From Pseudomonadota bacterium (lineage in GTDB: Bacteria; Pseudomonadota; Gammaproteobacteria; Burkholderiales; Burkholderiaceae_D): a stretch of 15,851 nt of DNA. A program made the position numbers and the translations under genes. Of this stretch, positions 9,628-15,851 are shown piece by piece. Location: the NCBI GenBank assembly GCA_023389425.1, contig JAEWEK010000237.1, positions 1 through 15,851 of the forward strand, given 5' to 3'. Position 1 is the first letter of the stretch. Every line of letters begins with the position of its first letter. The notes under the pieces were generated by a model. It was not told the origin of the DNA. It saw only the letters and a program-made list of their open reading frames with translations, and searched no databases.

Positions 9628-10355
9628 CAGCCCCCCTTCTTCGCGGCCTTGCCGGGCTCCACGCCCAGTTGCTTGAGCTTGCGGTACAGGTGGGTGCGCT
9701 CGAGGCCGGTTTTCTCGGCGACGCGCGTCATGCTCCCGCCTTCGCGGCCGAGGTGATGCTCGAAATACATGCGCTCGAACGCGTCGCGCGCCTCGCGCAG
9801 CGGCAGGTCGAAGGACAAGGTGTAGCCATGGCCGTGGGCGTCGCTGGCCATCGCCGCGCCCAGCATGCGGCCGTTCAGCGGCGCCTGCTGCGCTTGCGGC
9901 GAATACATCGGGCTGGCCGCCGCCACCGCTTCCTCGATGGCCGGGGCCGCGATCGGGCGCGGCTGGATGGCCGGGGCGCGCGCCACTTCCTGGGCGCGGC
10001 TCAGGCCCTGCTGCACGGCCTTGAGCAGTTTTTGCAGGGCGATCGGTTTTTCCAGGAAATTGAGAGCACCGATGCGGGTCGCTTCGACCGCGGTGTCGAT
10101 CGTCGCGTGGCCGGACATCATGATGACCGGCATCGTCAACAGCCCGTCGCGCTGCCATTCCTTGAGCAGGGTGACGCCGTCCGTATCGGGCATCCAGATG
10201 TCGAGCAGGACGAGATCGGGCGCGCCGTTGGCGCGCGCCTCGCGCGCCTGCTGTGCGTTTTCGGCCACGGTAATGGCGTGGCCTTCGTCACCCAGGATTT
10301 CCGAGAGCAGCTCGCGGATACCCATTTCATCGTCTACTACGAGTATGTTCGCCAT
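9627..10355 (-). CDS. Short NtrX-like response regulator (receiver + Fis-type HTH, no AAA+)
   Basis: This is the likely partner of the NtrY-like kinase encoded just upstream. It has 242 residues. The receiver domain (1-120) has the acidic pair D8/D9, phospho-acceptor D52 in LVLLDIWMPD, S81 (MMSGHAT) and K103 (FLEKP), so it should be phosphorylated normally. A Pro/Ala/Gln-rich linker of about 60 residues follows, then a short helix region and a Fis-type helix-turn-helix at about 205-232 (MTRVAEKTGLERTHLYRKLK). The receiver and HTH resemble NtrX, but the roughly 240-residue AAA+ sigma-54 activation domain (GESGTGKE, GAFTGA) is missing. It is thus likely to act without sigma-54. An AAGG ribosome site precedes the ATG. 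It starts 51 nt after the kinase stop and overlaps the next gene by one base. Confidence 0.9.
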   Translation of the reverse strand: MANILVVDDEMGIRELLSEILGDEGHAITVAENAQQAREARANGAPDLVLLDIWMPDTDGVTLLKEWQRDGLLTMPVIMMSGHATIDTAVEATRIGALNFLEKPIALQKLLKAVQQGLSRAQEVARAPAIQPRPIAAPAIEEAVAAASPMYSPQAQQAPLNGRMLGAAMASDAHGHGYTLSFDLPLREARDAFERMYFEHHLGREGGSMTRVAEKTGLERTHLYRKLKQLGVEPGKAAKKGG

Positions 10356-10406
10356 GTGTGTGCCTTTTCGATCTCACCCATCAACAGGCATGATTCTATG
10401 CGCGAT

Positions 10407-12692
10407 TCACGCTGCGGCCAAGTTCGCCTCAGGCGCTAACTTTAACAGCAAAATGAATACCGACGCGCCGGTTCCATCGGCGCGGTTGCCGATATCGATC
10501 CGGCCACCGTGCTCGTCGATGATCTTCTTGACCATCGGCAGCCCCAGGCCGGTGCCGCGTACCTTCGATGTGACATAGGGTTCGAACGCGCGCGACAGGA
10601 TCTTGGGCGCGAAGCCGGGCCCGTTGTCGATGATCGCCAGCCGCACCGCGGTGCCGGCGCTGCCGCCCGCGCCCTCGTAGCGGATGGCCTCGGTCGTGAG
10701 GTCGATCCGCGGCCGCAGCTCGCCGGCGTGGTCGGCCAGCGCGTCCTGCGCATTTTGCAGCAGGTTGTGGATCACCTGGCGCAGCTGGGTCGGATCGCCC
10801 ATCACCTTCGGCAGCCCCGGCGCCAGCACCGCGTGGATCACGTCCGATTCGTCGCCGGCCTGGTACAGGCGCAGGATCTCCTCGATCAGCGCGTTCAGGT
10901 CGAGCGGTTCGAGCACCGCCGGCGGCGCCTTGGCGTAGTCGCGGAAGTCGTCCACCATGCGCTTCATCGCCGCCACCTGGTTGACGATGGTGGTGGCGCC
11001 CTTGTCCAGCAGTTCCGATTCCTTCGGCGGCAGGTGCGGCGCCAGCTTCATCTGCATGCGCTCGGCCGCCAGCTGGATCGGCGTCAGCGGGTTCTTGATC
11101 TCGTGCGCGAGGCGGCGCGCGACCTCGCCCCAGGCCACCGAGCGCTGGGCCGAGATCACGTCCGAGATGTCGTCGAACACCACGATGAAGCCGCTGCCGG
11201 CGCCCACCGTCAGGCGCGAGCCGCGCGCCAGCAGGGTGATGTCGTGGTCCTCGCTCGAGCCGAGGCGGCGCGGGATCTCGATCTGCTGCTGCCAGTGCGA
11301 GCGCGCGCGCCCGCTGCCGGCGGCCGACTGCGCGCTCTGCGCCGAGAAAGCGCGCGCGATGCAGCTGGCGAAGGTTTCCAGGCCCTCGATCTGGTCGAGG
11401 CGGCCGCTGGCCAGCGCGCCCACGTCGACCTGCAGGATGCGGTGCGCGGCATCGTTCGAGTTCACCACCGTGCCCTCGGCATCGAGCACGATCACGCCGG
11501 CCGACATGTTCGCCAGCACCGATTCCAGGTGGGCCTTGGCCGACTGCAGCGCGGCGCGGTTGCGTTCGACCGCGGAGCGCGCCTCGAACAGCTGGCCGGT
11601 CATGGCGTTGAAGGACTGGGTCAGGGTGCCCAGCTCGTCGCGGGTCTCGACGATCGGGCGCGGCGACAGGTCGCCTTCGGCCACCGCGCGCGTGCCCTCG
11701 GCCAGCACCAGCAGCGGCTGCGCCAGGTCCTCGGCGATCAGGAAAGCGCTGACGATGGCGCCGAAGATCGCCATCAGCAGCGTCAGCGCCAGCGTCTCCA
11801 GGTACATCTTGCGCAGCCCGACGCGGTCGAACAGGCGCGCCTTGTATTCCTTGTAGGCCGCGGTCAGCACCTCGGCGTTGGTGGCCAGGTTGACCGGGAC
11901 CGACTGCAGCAGCTGCAGGTAGCGCGGCGCCGCGCCGGGCGGCTCCGGCACCGAAATGACCACCCGCAGGCGCAGGCCCATGGCCGCATCCAGCCCGTTC
12001 AGGTGGTCCGGCGAAGTGTCGCGGAAATCGCGCTCGATGCCGCCTTCGGCGCGCGCATAGCCGGTCGGCAGCGCCGATTCGCGCAGGATCTGCGGGGTCG
12101 GCAGGTCGGGCGTGAGGTCGGCGCCGCGCGAGCTGCTGGCGGTGGCCGCCGGCTTGCCGTCCACCGTCAGCAGCATCGCGCTTTGCATGCCGGAGGTCTC
12201 GCCGACGAGGCGCATCAGCACCGGCCGCGCGTTGTAATCGTTCTGGCCGGCCAGCGCCGCCGCCGTGCTCTGGGCATTCACCGTCAGCTCGGCCAGCGCC
12301 TCGTCCAGCGCGGCGTGGCCGAGGTTCATGCCCGAATCGAGGGCGGCCTCGATCTTCACGTCGAACCATGAATCGATCGAATGCGACACGAAGCGCACCG
12401 ACACCATGAAGATCACGAGGCCCGGCAGGATGCCGATGGCGGCGAACAGCAGCACCAGGCGCGTCAACAGCTTCGAGCCGAACTTGCCGGTGCGGTAACG
12501 GTGCACCAGCCTGACCAGCGCCACGATCACCAGCAGCAGCAGCACGACCGCGATCACCGCGTTCAGGCCGAACAACCAGGTGTAGTTGCGGTCGAAGAAG
12601 CCGGAGTTGTCGGAGGCGGAAGCGAGCAGGAACAGCAGGATCGAGACGACCGCGCCCCCTGCCACCAGTGCGTAGCGCAAAGCGGGATTCAC
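10407..12692 (-). CDS. NtrY-like membrane sensor histidine kinase
   Basis: This 761-residue kinase should phosphorylate the regulator that follows. Membrane helices are seen at about 8-25, 38-63, 76-99 and 300-323. The last two enclose a periplasmic sensor region of about 200 residues (100-299). Then come a HAMP domain (about 321-375, with the RDELGTLTQSFNAMTGQL segment), a PAS domain (about 388-510), HisKA with H530 in HEIKNPLTPIQ, and HATPase (about 630-750) with DNGPGF near 687 and GTGLGLPMVKKI near 712. This order fits NtrY. Related NtrYX systems respond to nitrogen, redox or envelope cues, but the signal here is unknown. Translation starts at GTG (12692) behind GGAG, 3 nt after the DUF4390 stop, so the genes are coupled. 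Confidence 0.93.
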   Translation of the reverse strand: MNPALRYALVAGGAVVSILLFLLASASDNSGFFDRNYTWLFGLNAVIAVVLLLLVIVALVRLVHRYRTGKFGSKLLTRLVLLFAAIGILPGLVIFMVSVRFVSHSIDSWFDVKIEAALDSGMNLGHAALDEALAELTVNAQSTAAALAGQNDYNARPVLMRLVGETSGMQSAMLLTVDGKPAATASSSRGADLTPDLPTPQILRESALPTGYARAEGGIERDFRDTSPDHLNGLDAAMGLRLRVVISVPEPPGAAPRYLQLLQSVPVNLATNAEVLTAAYKEYKARLFDRVGLRKMYLETLALTLLMAIFGAIVSAFLIAEDLAQPLLVLAEGTRAVAEGDLSPRPIVETRDELGTLTQSFNAMTGQLFEARSAVERNRAALQSAKAHLESVLANMSAGVIVLDAEGTVVNSNDAAHRILQVDVGALASGRLDQIEGLETFASCIARAFSAQSAQSAAGSGRARSHWQQQIEIPRRLGSSEDHDITLLARGSRLTVGAGSGFIVVFDDISDVISAQRSVAWGEVARRLAHEIKNPLTPIQLAAERMQMKLAPHLPPKESELLDKGATTIVNQVAAMKRMVDDFRDYAKAPPAVLEPLDLNALIEEILRLYQAGDESDVIHAVLAPGLPKVMGDPTQLRQVIHNLLQNAQDALADHAGELRPRIDLTTEAIRYEGAGGSAGTAVRLAIIDNGPGFAPKILSRAFEPYVTSKVRGTGLGLPMVKKIIDEHGGRIDIGNRADGTGASVFILLLKLAPEANLAAA

Positions 12693-12695
12693 GCT

Positions 12696-13259
12696 CTACT
12701 CCGCCTTGTACGTAAAGGTTTTCTTGTTGGACGTGAGGCGCCAGTCCGCGTTGTTGAACGCGTTCACCTGCAAGGGCTTCTGCAGGAGGTCGCGGTCAAG
12801 GTACATGCGCAGGGTGACGTTGTAGGTCTTGCCCGGATCGAGGGCGCCCTTGGGCGCGAACAGCCAGCGGTTGGGGCGCCGGATCATCGACAGCGCCTCG
12901 TCCAGCGTGCTGAAGTTCTGCTGCAGGCTGCCGATCACCCGCACGTGGTACTGGCGGGTGAGCACGTCGTAGTCGATGCGCACGGTCTGGCGCTGCGACA
13001 CCGCCTTTTCGTCGGTCCACCACCAGCGCGGGCGCGTCACCTCGATCTCGGTGGTGAAGTACAGCGGCACCGACATCTGCAGCGCCGTTTCCAGCCCGTG
13101 CGGCAGCTGGAACTCGAAGTTGGCGTTGAGCCGATAGCCGTCATCGGAGGCTTCGATGAGGTTACGGGTGATCTCGATCCCGTCGGACGCCTGCGCCTGG
13201 GCGCATGCGAACGCCAGCAGCAACTGGCAGGCGATGAGGCGGAATAAACGTAAGATCAC
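12696..13259 (-). CDS. DUF4390 secreted/periplasmic protein
   Basis: The 187-residue protein has a signal peptide: charged start MILRLFR, a hydrophobic core to about residue 18, and a likely AQA-S cleavage after A24. The mature part is beta-rich and matches DUF4390 (for example EIEVTRPRWWWTDE at about 71-84, and NRWLFAPKGALDPGKTY near 129-145). Its function is unknown. It sits between rsmB (45 nt away) and the NtrY-like kinase (3 nt away), an order kept in many betaproteobacteria, so it could assist the periplasmic sensor domain of that kinase; this is only inferred from position. The start codon is GTG with a weak ribosome site; no better start encodes the signal peptide. Confidence 0.88.
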   Translation of the reverse strand: MILRLFRLIACQLLLAFACAQAQASDGIEITRNLIEASDDGYRLNANFEFQLPHGLETALQMSVPLYFTTEIEVTRPRWWWTDEKAVSQRQTVRIDYDVLTRQYHVRVIGSLQQNFSTLDEALSMIRRPNRWLFAPKGALDPGKTYNVTLRMYLDRDLLQKPLQVNAFNNADWRLTSNKKTFTYKAE

Positions 13260-13304
13260 GAGTGGGCCAGAGCCTTCAAATTCATGCTTGTTGTCGGGGA
13301 CCGG

Positions 13305-14723
13305 CTAGGCCCGTTTCTGGAACAGGGCATAAAACAAACCGTCGTGATCCTCCCCGGCGGCGCTGGCCGGAAGGAGCTGGCCCGGCGCGTCCAGCCGGAT
13401 CGCGCCGTGGCGGGCCGCAAATGCAGCCGCCTGCGCTTCCGATTCCTGGGGCCAGAGCGAACATGTCACAAACAGCAATTTACCATCCGGTCGAAGCATC
13501 TGCCATAGATTGTCGAGGATTTCCGCCGAAAGTGTTGCAAGCTGGTGCGTGTCCGACTTGCGGCGCAACCAGCGGATGTCCGGGTGGCGCCGCACGATGC
13601 CCGACGCCGTGCACGGCACGTCGGCCAGGATGCGGTCGAAGGGCTGGCCGTCCCACCAGCCCTGGTCCTGGGCGCCGGCCGCGGCCAGCCTGGCCGGCAG
13701 GCCGAGGCGGCCGAGGTTGTCGGCAACGCGCTTGAGGCGCTCCGGATCGGCATCGACCGCGGTCAGGTCGACCTCGGCCAGTTCGAGAATGTGGCCGCTC
13801 TTGCCGCCGGGGGCCGCGCAGGCATCCAGCACGCGCATGCCGTCCTTCAGGTCGAGCAGGGGCGCGGCCAGCTGGGCGCCGGCGTCCTGCACCGACACCA
13901 CGCCCTCGTGGAATCCCGGTACCTGGGCCACGTTGACCGCCTGTCGCAGGCGCACCGCCGACGGCCCGACTTGGGTGGCGGCGATGCCGGCGCCGGCCAG
14001 CGCGGCCAGGTAATCGTCGACGCTGGCCTTGCGGCGGTTGACGCGCAGGGTCATCGGCGGGTGGGCATTGCCCTCGGTGAGGATGGCCAGCCAGTCCTGG
14101 GGGTAAGCGTTGCGGGTGGCGTCGATCCACCACTGCGGGTAGTTCCACTGGGCCGGCGCCTGCTTCAACGCGGTGGCCAGCAAGCTGTCGCGCTCGCGCT
14201 GGAAGCGGCGCAGCACCGCGTTCACCATCGCCTTGGCATGGGCGAAATCGGGATGGGCGGCAGCCGCGCGCACGGCCTGGTCGACCACGGTGAAGGCTTC
14301 GTAGGGCGCGGGCTCGCCGGCCGGGCTGTCGAGCAGGGCCAGCGCGCAGTTCAGCAGGCCGCCCAGCATCGCCGGTTCCGGCGCCTTGGACGTCATCAGG
14401 GCGATGAGGGCGTCGGTGCGCCCCAGCCGGCGCATCGCGCGGTAGGCGATGTCCTGGATCGCGCCGCGCGCCTGCGGGGTGGCCTCGAAGGCGGCGAACA
14501 CGCCGGCCAGCGCCTGCGGCAGCGCCACGCCCTCGCGCACCCGCGCCACGCTGCTGGCCGCGCCCAGCAGGGCGAAAGCCAGCGAATCGGCCGGCAAATC
14601 GGGACGGAAGCCGAGCTGGCGCACCGGCTTGACCTCATGGCTCTGGCGCAGGCGCGGCGCCGGTTTGGCGGACGCGGGGCGGGGCGGGGGTTTGAGGCTG
14701 AGCGTGGGGCGCTTGTCGGTCAT
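13305..14723 (-). CDS. rsmB: 16S rRNA (cytosine(967)-C(5))-methyltransferase
   Basis: RsmB methylates C967 of 16S rRNA using AdoMet. The 472-residue product has an extended basic, proline-rich N-terminus (1-40, not part of the usual fold), an NusB-like RNA-binding domain (about 45-185) and a Rossmann methyltransferase domain (about 220-472). Motif I is VLDACAAPGGKSG (298-310). Motif IV is ADVPCTASG, with C371 as the cysteine that helps release product. Motif VI is VTCSLWPQE, with C421 as the nucleophile that attacks C6 of cytosine. The 50-residue spacing of the two cysteines equals that in E. coli RsmB. I chose the ATG at 14723 (MTDKRPTLSL); the frame upstream runs through the argS promoter. 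It is the first gene of the minus-strand series. Confidence 0.96.
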   Translation of the reverse strand: MTDKRPTLSLKPPPRPASAKPAPRLRQSHEVKPVRQLGFRPDLPADSLAFALLGAASSVARVREGVALPQALAGVFAAFEATPQARGAIQDIAYRAMRRLGRTDALIALMTSKAPEPAMLGGLLNCALALLDSPAGEPAPYEAFTVVDQAVRAAAAHPDFAHAKAMVNAVLRRFQRERDSLLATALKQAPAQWNYPQWWIDATRNAYPQDWLAILTEGNAHPPMTLRVNRRKASVDDYLAALAGAGIAATQVGPSAVRLRQAVNVAQVPGFHEGVVSVQDAGAQLAAPLLDLKDGMRVLDACAAPGGKSGHILELAEVDLTAVDADPERLKRVADNLGRLGLPARLAAAGAQDQGWWDGQPFDRILADVPCTASGIVRRHPDIRWLRRKSDTHQLATLSAEILDNLWQMLRPDGKLLFVTCSLWPQESEAQAAAFAARHGAIRLDAPGQLLPASAAGEDHDGLFYALFQKRA

Positions 14724-14885
14724 GGTGATCTTGCTTGCATAAAGGCGCCCATTGTACCGGCTCAGGCTTTGGCGGGGCTTAAACGTCCGCGCCATCCGGA
14801 CCCCGTCCGGTATTCGGCACTGGAGCAAACCAGTATAATGGACGATATTTTTCGGCAATCGGCCGACCACTTTTTCGACGACACC
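14724..14885. other. Divergent promoter region between rsmB and argS
   Basis: This 162-nt gap carries a minus-strand -10-like TACAAT (complement of ATTGTA at 14751-14756) that would start the rsmB transcript about 20 nt before its ATG. It also holds a plus-strand TATAAT for argS and a 6-bp hairpin CCGGAC-CCC-GTCCGG (14796-14810) between them, which could be a binding site shared by both promoters or chance in GC-rich DNA. Confidence 0.45.
14834..14839 (+). promoter_or_regulatory. -10 box of the probable argS promoter
   Basis: A perfect TATAAT is present; the matching -35 region near 14811 is weak. The box overlaps an in-frame ATG at 14838, so a transcript from this promoter would start near 14846 and could only use the ATG at 14886. 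That decides the argS start. Confidence 0.5.
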
Positions 14886-15851
14886 ATGCTCGCCCAACAA
14901 AAACAGCAGATCGTTGCCCTGTTCCAGAGCGCGCTCGCGCCGATCATCGCCGGCACCGACCTTACTCCGAACGTCGTATTGGAGCGCCCGCGCGATCCGA
15001 GCCACGGCGACATCGCCTGCAATATCGCCATGCAGCTGGCCAAGCCGCTCAAAGCCAACCCGCGCGAGCTGGCCACCCGCCTGGTCGCCGCGCTGCTGGC
15101 CGAGCCGGGCGCGCATGGCCTGGTCGAAGCGGCCGACGTGGCCGGCCCCGGCTTCATCAACCTGCGCTTGGCCGCCGGCGCCAAGCAGGCGGTGGTCTCC
15201 ACCATCCTGGCCCAGGGCGAGGACTTCGGCAAGAGCAGCATCGGCGCGGGCAAGCACGTCATCATCGAATTCGTCTCGGCCAACCCGACCGGCCCGCTGC
15301 ACGTCGGCCACGGCCGCCAGGCCGCGCTGGGCGACGCCATGTCCTCGCTGTTCGAATCGCAGGGCCACCAGGTCACCCGCGAGTTCTACTACAACGACGC
15401 CGGCGTGCAGATCCTCACGCTGGCCAACTCGGTGCAGGCGCGCGCCCGCGGCTTCAAGCCGGGCGACCTCGAATGGCCGGAATCGGCCTACAACGGCGAC
15501 TACATCCAGGACATCGCCGACGACTTCATGGCGAAGAAAACCGTGTCGGCCAGCGACGGCCAGCCCGCCACCGCCAGCGGTTCGACCGACGACCTCGAAT
15601 CGATCCGCCGCTTCGCCGTCACCTACCTGCGCAACGAGCAGGACATCGACCTGCAGGCCTTCGGCGTCAAGTTCGACAACTACTACCTCGAATCCTCGCT
15701 CTACACCGAGGGCAAGGTGGAAGCGGCGGTGCAGGCCCTCGTCAAGGCCGGCAAGACCTACGAGCAGGAAGGCGCGCTGTGGCTGCGCACCACCGACTAC
15801 GGCGACGACAAGGACCGCGTGATGCGCAAGTCCGACGGCAGCTACACCTAC
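14886..15851 (+). CDS. argS: Arginyl-tRNA synthetase, N-terminal part (3' end outside the window)
   Basis: It charges tRNA(Arg) with arginine in the cytoplasm. 322 codons are visible and the frame is still open at the last base. The arginyl-specific N-terminal (Add-1) domain covers about residues 1-110, with the family segment AGPGFINLRLA. The class I catalytic core follows: VSANPTGPLHVGHGR contains the HIGH-type motif HVGH, then FYYNDAGVQI, a typical ArgS segment. The KMSK region and anticodon-binding domain would lie beyond the window. I chose the ATG at 14886 (MLAQQKQQIVALFQ). An in-frame ATG at 14838 would add 16 residues that do not look like the family and overlaps the -10 box. The ribosome site is weak. 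It is divergent from rsmB. Confidence 0.95.
   Translation, partial: MLAQQKQQIVALFQSALAPIIAGTDLTPNVVLERPRDPSHGDIACNIAMQLAKPLKANPRELATRLVAALLAEPGAHGLVEAADVAGPGFINLRLAAGAKQAVVSTILAQGEDFGKSSIGAGKHVIIEFVSANPTGPLHVGHGRQAALGDAMSSLFESQGHQVTREFYYNDAGVQILTLANSVQARARGFKPGDLEWPESAYNGDYIQDIADDFMAKKTVSASDGQPATASGSTDDLESIRRFAVTYLRNEQDIDLQAFGVKFDNYYLESSLYTEGKVEAAVQALVKAGKTYEQEGALWLRTTDYGDDKDRVMRKSDGSYTY

Noticed and set aside
10509..12371. 620-codon open frame antisense to the NtrY-like kinase
   Set aside because: Same mirror effect; low-complexity Arg/His/Gln/Leu composition, while the minus strand encodes a clear kinase with all motifs.

Overview
The window looks like core chromosome of a GC-rich betaproteobacterium, most likely Oxalobacteraceae (a Massilia-like genus). 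The reasons are the high GC content, the Burkholderiales-type gene run rsmB - DUF4390 - ntrY-like - ntrX-like, a DUF3567 gene (a family known mainly from betaproteobacteria), and the protein sequences themselves. The genus is an inference from recalled family resemblance, not from a search. No rRNA, tRNA, CRISPR, prophage, integron or insertion sequence was recognised.

Layout. Positions 1-1213 (+): the 3' end of def (peptide deformylase) followed by fmt (Met-tRNA formyltransferase), the pair that adds and removes the formyl group of initiator methionine. Positions 1268-1504 (-): a small BrnA-type ribbon-helix-helix protein with no BrnT toxin beside it. Positions 1505-1826: a relatively AT-rich divergent control region with a good -10 box for metH and several dyad symmetries. 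Positions 1827-5597 (+): a complete multi-domain cobalamin-dependent methionine synthase, metH. Positions 5634-5725: an inverted pair of 31-nt REP-like repeats between convergent genes.

From 14723 down to 5737 every gene is on the minus strand: rsmB (16S rRNA m5C967 methyltransferase), a DUF4390 secreted or periplasmic protein, an NtrY-like sensor kinase, a short NtrX-like regulator (receiver plus Fis-type HTH, no AAA+ domain), a 121-residue remnant-like COG0523/CobW protein whose start codon overlaps the regulator's stop, a DUF3567 protein, a YafJ-type class II glutamine amidotransferase, and an ABC-2 type exporter (ATPase plus permease, 1 nt apart). A second, unrelated inverted repeat pair lies between the DUF3567 and amidotransferase genes (8843-8903). 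At the right edge argS (arginyl-tRNA synthetase) starts on the plus strand, divergent from rsmB, and runs off the window.

How the genes fit together: most are housekeeping (translation initiation, tRNA charging, rRNA modification, methionine/one-carbon metabolism). The part with regulatory interest is the tightly packed minus-strand module DUF4390 - ntrY - ntrX - COG0523-like, whose last gene is a degenerate metal-GTPase-like protein that appears translationally coupled to the response regulator. I see no clearly new multi-gene system. The best leads are that coupled CXCC protein, the short NtrX, the orphan BrnA and the two families of paired inverted repeats.
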